In this document: in pieces, positions 1-10,495 of the stretch
Layout: every line of letters begins with the position of its first letter
Numbering within the stretch: position 1 is the first letter of the stretch
Assembly: GCA_036940085.1 (NCBI GenBank)
Contig: JALLBK010000058.1
Span: 1-52,516, forward strand
DNA: 52,516 bases
Origin: Discostella pseudostelligera
Taxonomy: Eukaryota > Bacillariophyta > Thalassiosirophyceae > Thalassiosirales > Thalassiosiraceae
Direction of reading: 5' to 3'
Notes under the pieces: model-generated
What the model was told of the DNA's origin: nothing
Databases searched by the model: none
The model's input: the letters and a program-made list of their open reading frames with translations, nothing else
Made by a program: the position numbers and the translations under genes

Positions 1-1358
1 CCAAGGTTACCGCCCCCGTTGACTGTTTGCATTTGAGTGGGAGTTGCATCTTGCTACTAGATGTTGATGAATGCGAGGAACCGTTATCTGGCTGACTCAT
101 CGTTCTCAAATCATTACACTCATCACAAGACATTCCCGTTGTCGTGTGGTTTGATGCAGCAGAATATGACGTTGATGCCCACACCGGCAATACGATGCGG
201 CCTTGCAAATTTTCCTTCGCAAAATCGCAGAGTGTGTGCATGGCGGAGAGTGATCCATAGAATTGGTGCACCCTAACCGACTCATTTTCATGTAGGCCAT
301 CGAAATAAGCAAGGTTGCGTTGATGTGATTGTTTTGCTCCTCTTCCATGATCTCCACAATCGCTTCCGAGTTCAAAGTGAGTACTAACTGTATAACCAGA
401 ATGTGATGACTCCATGGAAGAGTAGTAAAACTTCCCCTGTTGTGGCAGGGGTGGCTGGTTTCCAAAGATTGGACAACGTCCCCAAAGATCCACCTCTGCA
501 ACCGAATTTCCGTATTTGTCTCTGTTTTTTAATTGATGCATTTCATTCTGCCTTGCATTATTTCTATCGGTCGGCTGTTTACAAACAATCCAATCTCGCT
601 CGGAAACGGAGGTATCAAAGAGTATGAATGGTCGTGAACCTTCCATAAGTAGAGGTTCCATGATGTGCACATTGGTTTGGGCATGTCCATGTCGTGTGCA
701 ACATTTATCCAGCAGGTAGAGAATCCTACCTCGCATGTAGCCCATGCTCCCATCGCTGACGCTTTTGAACCCAACATCCCTTCCGCCGATCCTAATGGTT
801 ACTGTTGAGTACAGCAGGTTTCCTTCGTCGACCTCTCTCGTTGATTTAGGTGTTGACAATTCACTACTGCCACTACCGACGGCACTGGCAAGTTCACCAG
901 GCCAACGAACTACAATTCCCTTCACTTGTCGGTTGATAGCTAATTGTGCAAGCTGATCGGCAATCTCAATTGTTCGTTCAATTCTTTCTAAACACCGTGG
1001 CATATTATGTGCACCGTCGGGTTGATGATGATGTAGAAATGCATACGAGGGATGGTATGGACGGTCGGACATGTAGGGAATAGGTGGCAGAGGAGTGATG
1101 GAGGTTGCGATATGAGCATGAGTATTGTTGTCTGTATCATCATTGTCACTGTCAACAGATGCAGATGGTGTAGATTGTTGACGATAATACGCTAGCGCTA
1201 TGCCAATGTGATTATTGGTAATATCGATTGCCATGATTGGACTGTACGACAAGCAATGGGACGTTGAGAATGATTCATCTACAACTACAACATGCGATCA
1301 TTAAATTTGGTTGTAGCACTAATTTGAACGACGTACCATGACTTGCCCAATCGGCCAT
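1..1358 (-). CDS. Partial gene: protein with YqgF/RuvX-like N-terminal region, runs off left edge
   Basis: A minus-strand frame stays open from an ATG at 1234-1232 to base 1, about 411 codons with no stop; the 3' end lies outside the window. The start of the protein (MAIDITNNHIGIALAYY) resembles the first strand of YqgF/RuvX RNase-H-fold proteins (family pattern GIDxGxKRIGIA). A second matching block is VKGIVVRWPGEL, and a third is RPFILFDTSVSE, comparable to the family strand that carries the second acidic residue. Between them lie Ser/Asp/His-rich inserts. A possible short first exon (1337-1358, starting MADWASH) joins through donor GTACGT to an acceptor at 1279/1280; the phase fits and would add about 20 residues. 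RuvX/YqgF proteins act in Holliday-junction or pre-rRNA processing, but the match is by motif only. The long region downstream of the fold (histidine-, serine-rich, with a CDEC motif) is unrecognised. Confidence 0.6.
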
Positions 1359-2022
1359 TCCATTCCATCAGACGGGCAAGTTTCAGCGGGGAGACCATAC
1401 ATTTTGTCAACATCTCACACTCTATTTTGGAATGAGTATCCAACCAATAAAATCACCGACCATGGTCATCGTTCAGAATATCATCGAATCCTTCGCCATC
1501 GCCGCCCCCGGAGAGAGCGTGTCGACTCTACCACAGCTTGCAATCGCAATGGCAATGGCTGGCGGATGAAAAGACTGGTGCTGACGACGGTGACTGGTGG
1601 CGACAGCGGTAGTGTGGCAGTGGCCGGGATGAGTGAAGATTGAAGCAGGCGGCGGCGTCGAGCGTCGACGGCCGGCAGTGAAGATGATGAAATATTTTGG
1701 CGGGAGAGACAAAAATTATGAGCCACCGCACTTCTCACTTCTCACTTCTCATCCGCTGACGGTGACGGGTGACGGGTGACGGGTGACGGGTGACGGGTGA
1801 CGGGTGACGGTGACGGTGACGGTGACGATGACGACTACGACTACGACCACTATTATTTTTTGGTACCAACCCACTACACTGCAACACTGCCTACTACTGC
1901 CACTGAAACCTACTGAAATCCGTCTCTAGCTCTAGATTCGGCTTCTGATTTGACACTCTTCGGGGGGCAGGCTGCGGAAAGTTCTACGTTTCATACCAAT
2001 AACAATATTTTTTGCGAATACT
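1359..2022. other. Divergent intergenic region with a short minisatellite
   Basis: This 664 bp stretch separates the left-edge gene (-) from the PH-domain gene (+) and should hold both promoters. I see no credible gene; open frames on the minus strand at 1473-1738 are arginine/serine/proline-rich and look like by-products of GC-rich repeats. It contains a triplicated CACTTCT (about 1730-1750) and the TGACGGG minisatellite listed separately. Confidence 0.6.
1757..1828. repeat. TGACGGG minisatellite (7-mer grading into 6-mer)
   Basis: After one TGACGG unit, six perfect tandem TGACGGG copies run 1763-1804, then three TGACGG copies and TGACGA units follow, continuing into a GACTAC run. The repeat sits about 200 bp upstream of the PH-domain gene start. 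TGACG is the core of bZIP/CREB-type sites, so a dense binding array is possible, but simple slippage expansion is equally likely. Confidence 0.85.
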
Positions 2023-2766
2023 ATGTCAGGCCAGCTGCGTCAACGAAACACTATGCCCAATCGAGACAGTGGCGGTGGTGGCGGCGCAGATGCTACCACC
2101 TCGTCAATGATGCTCAATTACGATGAGTCTCTTCTCTCGGCTCCAAATTTACTAGCGGCATCTCCCATCCACTCCTCGCCAGTGATGAAAATTCACATTC
2201 CGGCAATATACTCCTTTTTACCCGCCACAATTCAATGGATACTTATGCGCTGTTGTCCCAAAAATTGGACACCACGATGGAAACGACGACATCTCATTGC
2301 CATAGGGGAGTACATTTATCGATTCAAGGATGAGAATGATGCATCTCCCAAGGGATCGCCTATACCGGTGGTTATGGCCGATGTTCGCATTGTATCGAAT
2401 GAGAATGCGGTTGATGATAATCTTCCATTTGTGTTGGAGATGCTTCCCGTGGGCTATACAGCTGTGTTTGAGATTTCGTCCATTGGGAAAACGCAGTACT
2501 TTGCTGTGGAAAATCGAGAGGAGGCGAGTTTGTGGGTCAATACTCTCCGGCAGATGAGGCAGGATGCCATTAGTCGAAGCATGGGACATACTCATGGCAA
2601 TCCATATCCGAAAAAATGGAAGGCGTTGGATGCTTCGGCAAAGAGGCTCAAGGATAAAAAGACAAGGATGAAGAGTAAGCTTGAGGAGATGAACAGAAAG
2701 GAGCAGGAGATACAAAGTTTGGGAGGGGGTGGGATCGTGGGCGCGAACATAGGTTACTACAATTGA
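2023..2766 (+). CDS. PH-domain protein with C-terminal basic helix
   Basis: A single-exon gene for 247 residues. Residues 1-55 are a Gly/Ser/Asp-rich disordered leader. Residues about 87-182 have the layout of a pleckstrin-homology domain: W-K-R-R-H-L-I-A-I-G-E-Y-I-Y-R-F for the first strands, a long insert, then the closing helix EEASLWVNTLRQMRQ with the invariant PH tryptophan at about 171. PH domains bind phosphoinositides or small GTPases at membranes. The tail (about 198-235) is Lys/Glu-rich and predicted helical or coiled. Start is the first ATG in frame. The stop lies 33 bp from the stop of the convergent IQ-motif gene, so the 3' UTRs must overlap. The domain call is by motif and spacing; ligand is unknown. 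Confidence 0.85.
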   Translation: MSGQLRQRNTMPNRDSGGGGGADATTSSMMLNYDESLLSAPNLLAASPIHSSPVMKIHIPAIYSFLPATIQWILMRCCPKNWTPRWKRRHLIAIGEYIYRFKDENDASPKGSPIPVVMADVRIVSNENAVDDNLPFVLEMLPVGYTAVFEISSIGKTQYFAVENREEASLWVNTLRQMRQDAISRSMGHTHGNPYPKKWKALDASAKRLKDKKTRMKSKLEEMNRKEQEIQSLGGGGIVGANIGYYN

Positions 2767-2799
2767 AATTTCGAACATTCAACGAAAGTCATCACCCTT

Positions 2800-3971
2800 T
2801 CATGCATCATCAACACAGCCAACGTCTAAATCTCGAAGCCAAGTTATTATTTCCAATTCGGTACTACCACCGTTTTCCCGCACTCCTTCATTGGAGCTAT
2901 CGTCATAATGAAGTGGTCTAATCTTTGACCTATCGATATCATTGCCGCCACGGCCACCGCCACCAACTTCAGAATCATTGTCATCTTCGTCTTCGTTCTT
3001 TATAGAAGATTTTTGAAGTATTGCTTCATCAACAGTTACCTGCCGATCATAAAACCATTTGAATTTCCGTCGGCTCAATTTGCGAATCCGCTCACGCCTT
3101 TGCTCTGTGGCAGCTTCCCTCGATGCGCGGCGTCTAATGCACTGTGTCGTCTTGCTGATCTTGCGCCGCCGTTCTGCATCTTCGAGCTTGCGATGTTCTT
3201 GCATGTAATCTATGAAGTTTTTCTGCTCTACGATACTCCAGACTTGGATTATCTCATTGATCGGCTCGACGGAAGATGGAGTTTTGAGCTGATAGTATAC
3301 TGCAAAAGGGAAGGACTTCGCACAGAGGCGGAACACGATACGATGCTGGAAGTTGGGGTTGCTGCATACATCATTGTCGATCAAATGGCACCACATACTA
3401 TCAGCCTGATAGCGCAACAACCTGTGGAAAAGTCTGTAGAATCGTCGGCACGCGCTTGCCCTCCAGGCACGTTGGAGAAGGATTGCGTTGCTTGTTTGAT
3501 TTGTTTGCCCGAGCAACTGCAAATGCTTGAACCATCGATACTGCCTCCAAGCAGTCTGGATCTGCAGGACTGCTACGTTGTAAACACAAATGAGACGATA
3601 CCGGTCGATACTGATTGATTTCCTTCCGTATGGGCCCTTTGTGATGAGATAGTGGACACACTTTTGAGCCCATTTGTCGACGGGAATGTTCCTTTTCTGT
3701 CGACATTGAACAATATACATCCGGGCATTCTTTTGGATGTGGACGGCGGCAAGCTGAAAGGATATTGTGCTTCGACTTCTTTGTTGATCACATGCGCACA
3801 TGAGGCGAATGTTTGGGTAAAAATGATGATAGAGACTAAATGGTTATTTCGAACACACCTGCGTACGATGATACGCCGTTTCTCGGCTCTTGACTTCCTA
3901 TCAAAGTGACCACTCCTCGGTAGACCACATTTGGAACACCTCGTGCATTCTTTAATTGACATGACGATCAT
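2800..3971 (-). CDS. IQ-motif (calmodulin-binding) protein
   Basis: Two exons: 3859-3971 and 2800-3778, joined through donor GTGTGT and an AAAG acceptor with matching phase (an Arg codon is split). The product is about 363 residues. Near the N-terminus is a Cys-rich piece (CTRCSKCGLPRSGH) that could be a zinc knuckle. Three IQ-type repeats follow: AAVHIQKNARMYIVQCR, AVLQIQTAWRQYRWFK and NAILLQRAWRASACRRF, the pattern that binds calmodulin or myosin-type light chains. The C-terminal half is charged and helical (EDAERRRKISKTT and similar), then acidic and Gly-rich. I chose the ATG at 3971 because the upstream in-frame ATG at 4106 would put two E2F-like elements inside the coding region. No motor or other catalytic domain is visible; a cytoskeletal or centrosomal role is only a guess. 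Confidence 0.75.
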
Positions 3972-4074
3972 CTTCTGAAGTGCATTGAAAGTTGGAAATG
4001 ATGCCTCAGAAAAACTGCCCAAAACCGAAACCTCGATCGAGCCGAGTACACGTGGATCATCTCGTCTCCCGCCA

Positions 4075-4119
4075 AATTGCTCCCGCCATTTTCGCCACAT
4101 CGCCAATTATTGCCACGTG
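4075..4119. promoter_or_regulatory. E2F-like sites plus G-box in a divergent promoter
   Basis: TCTCCCGCCAAA lies at 4075-4086, a second TCCCGCCATTTTCGCC at 4081-4096, and TGCCACGTGTAAT around 4111-4123 (CACGTG at 4114-4119). The cluster lies between the IQ gene (-) and the 4303 gene (+). The same pair of words recurs at 10.5 kb and 43.1 kb in this window. TTTGGCGGGA is the classical E2F/DP site; CACGTG is the core of bZIP and bHLH sites. Confidence 0.65.
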
Positions 4120-4302
4120 TAATCGGCCCTCGCCTGTCCGCCGATTCGCCAAGCTGATGGGTGGTGCTGAAGGCGGGCGTCAAGCAAGTACATTAGCGTC
4201 AAAGTCTCAAGTCAGAGACCATGGCCATGGCATCCGGATGGAGTAGTACTACTTACTTCACTTCGCCTTTACACATTCCCTGATCTATCTCCCAATACGA
4301 CA

Positions 4303-4908
4303 ATGCTCGTCTTGGCATTAATGCTATTGTCTCTGGTGTCGTCAATACATAAAGTTGATGCTTTTTCTGTACGGACGACAGTATTCAGCACCCTGACACA
4401 GTCACGGAATCATCCATCCTCCATAAAAATATCTCCGCAATTACACGCTCGTGGCAATAAAGTCGATGACACCGACGACGAAGAAGACGACCGTGAATTA
4501 GTGCCTGTTGGACGTAGATATGGACGACGCGGAAGAGAAGAGGGTGGATATTACGACGATAGGCAAGCAACAACATCTGGTTCGTCGAGGCGGTACCAAG
4601 ACAATGTTGAATTCTTTGATCTCGATGATGATGACGATGATATATTCGAGGATGAATTTGATACACAACGAGGAAGTGGGGAGGAAATTTACAATGGAAT
4701 AATCCCAAATCCTCTATTGGATGCTATGGATCCTGATGGCGTGTATGAACGGTTGGGGCCTGAGTTGTTCAGAGATTGGACGTTCTACAGGGATCTGGCT
4801 CTGTTTGTCGCTTTTCTGGCATTCTTTACCGGAGATACCCACCGCTATGGCACATTTGATTCTGTGGTGGAAGGGTTGGAAAGGTTGCCTGCCGATTTTA
4901 TCAAATAA
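4303..4908 (+). CDS. Predicted plastid-targeted acidic membrane protein, unknown function
   Basis: One exon, 201 residues. It starts with a hydrophobic signal (MLVLALMLLSLVSSIHKVDA) followed by AFSV, the Ala-Phe motif at the signal/transit cleavage of diatom plastid precursors; the next residues are Ser/Arg-rich like a transit peptide. Residues about 50-125 are strongly acidic (runs of Asp/Glu) with an Arg/Gly patch. The C-terminal third (IPNPLLDAMDPDGVYERLG then DWTFYRDLALFVAFLAFFT) looks like a conserved unit ending in one membrane helix. I do not recognise the family. Targeting is inferred from the presequence; the ATG is preceded by CGACA and is the first in frame. Confidence 0.75.
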   Translation: MLVLALMLLSLVSSIHKVDAFSVRTTVFSTLTQSRNHPSSIKISPQLHARGNKVDDTDDEEDDRELVPVGRRYGRRGREEGGYYDDRQATTSGSSRRYQDNVEFFDLDDDDDDIFEDEFDTQRGSGEEIYNGIIPNPLLDAMDPDGVYERLGPELFRDWTFYRDLALFVAFLAFFTGDTHRYGTFDSVVEGLERLPADFIK

Positions 4909-5201
4909 GAGACTACGAAGCGAGGTGTTATGGCAACTCGGAAATGGATTTACGGCCTCCAGCTTGTTGGTGTCCGATTCGATGGCAAGTATGTTTGTTT
5001 GTGTTCAATTCGATGGCAATGATGTAGATTAAACGACGCTTTCAGTATAAATATCACATTTCTCTGGAGATATCTTAGAGTAGAAATTATTCCTTAATAT
5101 TATGCGGAAAAAATCAAGGCGTTATTATTTGTGTAGCTTCCTTTTCCCCCAAACATCAACACAACACAGCATTCATCACACTGCTATTCATTCAATATAA
5201 T

Positions 5202-6654
5202 TTATGCATCCTTCATCGATTCACTGTCAAGAGCCATTCCCATAGCATGAAGACCATTATCGACATACAAAGTCACTCCAGTCACCGTCCGTGCCAAGCC
5301 TGAGCAAAGGAAGAGGGCTGAGTTTCCGACATCATCATTGTACAAATCCTGTGCCAACGGAGCATTTGCATTGGAGTAATCAATGGCATATTCAATAAAT
5401 GTCTTTTGTCCGGGTTCCTTTCCAATGGCAGAGGCAGCGCGAGATTTGAGCGGGCCAGCCGAGATGGTGTTTACACGGATGTTCCACTTGCGTCCGGCCT
5501 CGAAGGCAAGGGTGCGGGTGTCGGATTCGAGCTGGGCCTTTGCGGAAGACATACCACCACCATATCCAGGGATGACCTTCTCGGAGGCAATGTACGTGAG
5601 GGAGAGCATGTTGCTGCCAGGGTTCATGATGGGACCGAACTTTTGAAGGAGGGAGACGGCAGAGTAGGCGGATGCGCTCGAGGCAGCGAGGTATCCCTTA
5701 CGAGAAGTTTCAAGGAGGGGTTTGGTAACTTCAGGTCCGTTGGCGAGGGAGTGAACGAGGATATCAATTTTGCCGTAGTCGGCTTCAACTGCCTTGGCAA
5801 CCTCCTCAATGGTGTATCCGTCAAGTCCAGCATAACGTTTGTTGTTTCTGATCTCCTCCGGAACATCATCGGCAGTGTCAAAGACGGCATCAAGGGGGTA
5901 AACCTTCTCAATAACCATCTTGCTCCCATCGGGAAGGGTCGAATCATCATCGAAGGATCCCTTCTTGAGGCCAGATTGGAAAATTTTGAGTACCGGGGGC
6001 CATGTGCCCACGATGATGGTGGCACCAGCACTGGCCAACGCGCGTGCGATGGCCCATCCGTATCCAGAGGAATCAGCAACTCCAGCAACGAAGGCAACCT
6101 TACCAGTCAAATCAACCTGGGCAGGTCCAGCCATCTGAAGTTGGGTAGAACTGTATTGACGAGATTGAGATTGTTGTTGGACAATGGCGGGTGCAGATCG
6201 CGAGATAGCCTTTCCAACAACTGTAGGTGTGCATGGAGAGTAAACAATACACAGTGAGAACTGAGAACATGTCACGTGATCTTGGCATGATCCTGGTCAT
6301 GAGTGTATTGCAAATCTGATAATGATCTGCACTATCAATAGAAACTTCTCATCGGCACCATATATCCATATCTCGATCCAAATCAGAAATATCCAACTCT
6401 CTGCTATTGTACATTATCATTTCCCATTCATATTGCCGATCAATCGTAACTATCTTCTTTACGCATATACAGTTCGGCGAACATTCTAATCTTCGTAATA
6501 TATCAAACAACAAACGAACGTATTTTATTCATATCATGTGCACCTCCAACAAATCTTTTGACTTACAGTTGTTGGGAGCGAAGGCCGAAGTAGACGAAGC
6601 TCCGCACACCAAAGCAGCAGCGGCGGCGAACAAAGTATTGCGACTGAACATCAT
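5202..6654 (-). CDS. FABI: Plastid enoyl-[acyl-carrier-protein] reductase (FabI type)
   Basis: It catalyses the last reduction of each type II fatty-acid synthesis cycle, NADH-dependent, in the plastid stroma. Two exons (6567-6654 and 5202-6220) join through donor GTAAGT with a split Phe codon to give 368 residues. Exon 1 supplies the bipartite presequence ([16 protein letters not shown] ... STSAFAP). Mature features: [18 protein letters not shown] for nucleotide binding, the ENR-specific [31 protein letters not shown], the catalytic YGGGMSSAK (Tyr-x6-Lys), [13 protein letters not shown] and the closing [17 protein letters not shown]. The inserted loop after TWPP is the plant/apicomplexan form. 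The in-frame ATG inside the intron (6275) is not the start, since it would lack the presequence. It shares a 660 bp divergent promoter with the 7318 gene. Confidence 0.96.
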
Positions 6655-7317
6655 GGTAGTAGAAGGTGTGCAATGGTTTCGAATAATAATATTATGGCTA
6701 TTGCGGAGGTACGAAATTGTGGAGAAGGCTCGGTTCATCGCGTTTTGGAAATGACGTGCTGGCCATGGTCATCTCCGATGAGAATGACACGCATTCAAAT
6801 CTTTGGCGGTGAATGACGTCACCCTGCCCCTCCATGCATCTCACGTGCGGCTCCGGACTTCCGGAGGTTCGGAGGATAGACAGACGGTGATTTGGGAAAA
6901 GAGGGGAGAGTCGAGTGGCCCCGGAACATTCCCCCTTTCTCCCCCAAAAGGGGAAGGGCCGACGAGATCCAAAAGACGCACCGAACCTCTCCCGCTCGTA
7001 CATACCGCTCACCGCCGACCAACCGTGGCATATGGCATATGGCGGCCAAACCATGGTCGATGGGCACTATCTTGTGCCGAACTCACCCTCTGAGAATAAT
7101 GAGGCAACCTACACACATGCAAACCCATTCGCTTATCTCTGTATGTTTCTGAAGCTTCCACGCCCGCTCCAACCAGTGGATTTGCTCCATTGATCCTCGC
7201 ATGTCAAGTGTCAATGTCATGCACCTCGCTCTTTGCGCACCCCTCAACCTCCACAACGACATCATCAATCACCAACTTGTGTAAACTTTGGATTTCATCC
7301 ATCATTAATTGAGAGAT
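6655..7317. promoter_or_regulatory. Divergent promoter region between FabI and the 7318 gene
   Basis: This is 663 bp without a convincing gene. It holds a G-box CACGTG at 6842-6847, an inverted TCCGGA pair just after it, a duplicated GGCATAT near 7030, and a C-rich/G-rich palindromic patch (about 6930-6960). Open frames here are Pro/Arg-rich on both strands and have no recognisable domain, so I leave them out. Confidence 0.5.
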
Positions 7318-8379
7318 ATGCTCATCGAAATGGATGAGGACGACTACGATCGCATCGCCCATTTGGACGATGGAACTACCAGCATCTTCAGCCTCCTTTC
7401 GGAAGACAATCATGGCTCAAATCCAGACATCGTCAATGGTACAGGTGTCAAATCAAAGTTGGGTCTTCTCATACTAGAGGGTGAGGAAACCTACGATAAC
7501 AAGCTCGTGCGCGATGGAGAGGACGGCGATATTGAACCTGAGGGAGTGAATGAGCTATCGATTCCTGAATCTGCTCTGTTGCCCAGCGACATGCGAAGTG
7601 TTGTGACACCGGGTGCTTCTATTAAACAATCTACGGGCAGGGCGGTAGTAGTCGGTGAAGATGAAGATACTGATGTTATGCCCAATTCGTACCGACGATC
7701 TCTTCAAAGTTGGCGAATGGTCGCCGCGGTGTTGATGATATTTGTCGTAGCGATTGCATCGTTTGGAGCAATGAAGGCAAATGGTTGGAAACACGAGGCC
7801 CTTCGTCTGAGAGAGTTTCTTCATTGTCAGCAAAAGTTTGGCAAAATGGAGGCAAATGCTTGGAAATACGAGGCCCTTCGTCTGAGAGAGGATCTTCATC
7901 GTCAGCAAAAGTTGCAACCATTCACAGTTTCTCTCCTTATGGAACGAGAAGCTCTTCTACAAAATATCAAACTTGTTGAACAAGATCTCCATCGCGCGAA
8001 GGAGTGGATCTCTATATACGAAGACATGCTCACGCCCGACACACCGGGGTATGAGGAAGAGGATGAGGATGATCCACTATTGTCATTCAAAAACTGCTAC
8101 GTCGAAGCAACTCTCTCTCTTGGCCATTGTTCCAAAGAGCTACAGGATTGGTGGTTCAAGTCTAACTATTCTACCCACGAACCCAGTAATGATGAAGAGG
8201 ACGGGTTCACATCGGATATGGCTAAGCTTGTTTCTGAACTTAAGAATAGTTTGGCGGCAACGACGACGCAGTCCTACAACTTCATTGAATCGGTATTCAC
8301 GAAATTTTCGTATGCTGGTATGAAAGAAACGTTCTTGACGGATGATTATATTCAAAGTATTGTTAAGCCCATGCTTTGA
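7318..8379 (+). CDS. Single-pass membrane protein with coiled coil and internal 25-residue duplication
   Basis: The ATG at 7318 gives 353 residues in one exon. Residues about 1-130 are acidic and soluble. One membrane helix follows (RMVAAVLMIFVVAIASFGAM). Directly after it comes a tandem duplication: a 75-nt unit at 7771-7845 is repeated at 7846-7920, encoding two copies of a block of the form A-N-x-W-K-x-E-A-L-R-L-R-E-x-L-H. This is heptad-like and probably a coiled coil, continuing to about residue 245. The remainder is acidic with a Trp pair (QDWWFKS) and no known domain. With no signal peptide before the single helix, a type II orientation is likely. Function unknown. Confidence 0.75.
   Translation: MLIEMDEDDYDRIAHLDDGTTSIFSLLSEDNHGSNPDIVNGTGVKSKLGLLILEGEETYDNKLVRDGEDGDIEPEGVNELSIPESALLPSDMRSVVTPGASIKQSTGRAVVVGEDEDTDVMPNSYRRSLQSWRMVAAVLMIFVVAIASFGAMKANGWKHEALRLREFLHCQQKFGKMEANAWKYEALRLREDLHRQQKLQPFTVSLLMEREALLQNIKLVEQDLHRAKEWISIYEDMLTPDTPGYEEEDEDDPLLSFKNCYVEATLSLGHCSKELQDWWFKSNYSTHEPSNDEEDGFTSDMAKLVSELKNSLAATTTQSYNFIESVFTKFSYAGMKETFLTDDYIQSIVKPML
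7771..7920 (+). repeat. 75-nt in-frame tandem duplication
   Basis: Two adjacent 75-nt units start at the ATG codons 7771 and 7846. They share long identical stretches (for example CGAGGCCCTTCGTCTGAGAG) with some substitutions, so the duplication is fairly recent and has kept frame. It doubles a 25-residue coiled-coil block beside a membrane helix. Confidence 0.9.
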
Positions 8380-8567
8380 GAAAATTATTTAGTAAGTTGT
8401 TGTCAGAAGTTCGACGAGCCTAACTTTACAGATAATAGAAAGTCTCAAACGATTGGGTTTCTGGTGTTGCGTATCGTCACTCCTTCATGCTGCATACTCC
8501 AAAGAATCCACCTCCTCGACAATGATCTGACAAAGCTGTGTTGGGATTAGGGTATAACTGTTGACAA

Positions 8568-10408
8568 TTATTTGTGTCTGTTTTGACTTAGGTGGCATAA
8601 GGATGTCTTTTTCATCATGTTCGATACAACCACCTTCCATCCCGGCAACTGCGACGTTGCCCCCGGTCGGTACGCAAACCCGCTCTTGAAGGGACAATAC
8701 ATTCGATGAGAATCAATCAGATGAAACCTTGCATCCATACGCCGCCGCTTCCTTGACCCAATCTCCACGTCGTCAGCGCGAGAAGATGGCAATTCAAGCC
8801 GAGATCTAGATAGACACATGTTGCATTTTACAATCGCGCGTGAATTGTTGTCGCTGTTGTCATCAACCACATCCGTGCAAATCGACCACCCGAAGGTAGC
8901 CAATAGATAATGTGTCTTCATAGTCTCGCCGCCCGTGTTAATAACGTCATCAAACTCCACATTAGGATTTATCGCACGGCAGTAATCAGTTACCACATCG
9001 GGCACAGTCAATTCCATTTGCGAAACATCCACATGGACCATTCTATCCTGCGACATGTCGCGTATTTTTATTGCGTCTTCCCGAACCCGATCTCGAGTAA
9101 TCGATCCATCCGCGGAGCAATCTTCAAACAATAAGAACTCGTCCGATATGGAAAGAAAATAAGGTGGAACGTAAAGCTTGGTAGTTGTGGAGAAGACGAT
9201 GTGATTGGTATCATTCGATTCATTGGAATCTTTGTCAGCAAGTTTGGTGTCTCCATACGAAGGTCCATCATTAAAGCCATCCACCTCCTCGTCTATAGCG
9301 TAATGTTTCATAACCTTTAACCAACGACCAGCATACGTCCGGAAAGGACACTTCGATCCATGACACGTCGCTAACATATCCATATACTTTTGGCATAGCT
9401 GATTGTGTGGTTCCTCGTTGAGATTTGGATGAAACGTAATGCATATTGCCGCTCCTACTTCTCCTCTGCCGCCTCCAGACCCTCCGAAACAATTGGGATG
9501 ACGGCATTTGATAATGTCGCTTCCTGTATTCTCCCATCTTGCACATGCCGACACACGATTACGGAAGCAGTTACGGAAGCAGCAGTTGACAATGTGAGAT
9601 GAAGATGCAAAATGAAGTGGAAACAATAGAACAATAATGCAACAAGTGCGAATATTGAATCAAGTAGGATGTAGGTCCCTGTGTAGCTCGAACATATCAA
9701 TGCGCCTTTGGTACGTCAAGACAGTTTAGGACATGAATATAGGTTGCTCTTGGGAGATTTGAATGAATCCTGAAACCAAGAGCTCGTTGATAAAAAGAAA
9801 TATCTAAAACAATAGCATTCTCTCGAGCAACTGGCGCACAAAAGGTGATCTCTCTCCCGATTCCCAGAAGCCTCGCTGACAATAGAATAAGACAAATTTC
9901 ATGTTGTGAATATAACGTACCCGAAGGCCGCACACACCAGTGGAGACAAGGCTAATGGTTTGGCAAAATATGTTTCTGAACGGAAGGTTGCTAATCGTCT
10001 GCGATATTCGTCTGGAGAATCCTTCCATAAAATTATCTTCCTGGGTGTTGATGCATCATCATTTATTTCGGTAACATGTGTCGAACAACTCAATCGCTGT
10101 CGAGGTGATCCTTCACCTCCACCACCGTTAACGAGGATTCCATCGCATGGGATGAAAGAAGCAACGACGGCACTGCGGCAATTACTGGCAAGTTGCTTCG
10201 AATCGATGCCGTCGCCGTCCGCTTTGGGTGATACCGTTGACATCATCGTCGTCGGGGAGGACGACGACGAGGACGATAATTCGAATGCAGCTCGCCAGCT
10301 GGCTAAAGTGACATCGACGCACGATGCGAGTTCATCGGCGGACTTGGCGGCGGTGGCGGCGGTGTCGGTGGTCGAGGTGTTCATGGTCATGATCATGAAG
10401 TTGTTCAT
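8568..10408 (-). CDS. NIPA/Rsm1-type C3HC zinc-finger protein (ZC3HC1-like)
   Basis: Exon 1 (9921-10408) and exon 2 (8568-9537) join across a 383 bp intron (donor GTACGT) with a split Gly codon, giving 485 residues and rebuilding the signature CAAFGW that opens the C3HC finger. The first module reads FAKPLALSPLVCAAFGW, then DIIKCRHPNC, then HGSKCPFR; the second reads LLATFGWSIC, then IVKCNMC, then HRMYCPFKSG and LPGWKVVV. This two-module layout with a Trp after each Gly and a His-x3-Cys-Pro ending is that of NIPA/ZC3HC1 and yeast Rsm1/Pml39, nuclear-envelope or SCF-linked proteins. A Lys/Arg patch (GSRKRRRMD) between the modules is a likely nuclear signal. The Ser-rich N-terminus has several in-frame ATGs; I took the first. 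Its promoter holds a striking E2F-like array. Confidence 0.88.
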
Positions 10409-10495
10409 GTGTTGGTGTTAGGTGTTGGTGTTGTGGCATTGAAGGTTGAAGGCGCTCGATCTCGCTCGACGTAGTATGTAGGTGAAGGTTGGCAG

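Noticed and set aside
4106..4106. Upstream ATG for the IQ-motif protein
   Set aside because: In frame, but the added residues are unconserved in character and the DNA holds E2F-like and G-box promoter words; the ATG at 3971 is preferred.
5406..6257. 283-codon plus-strand open frame opposite enoyl-ACP reductase
   Set aside because: Gly/Val/Asp-rich mirror of the strongly conserved FabI coding strand, which is supported by motifs along its whole length.
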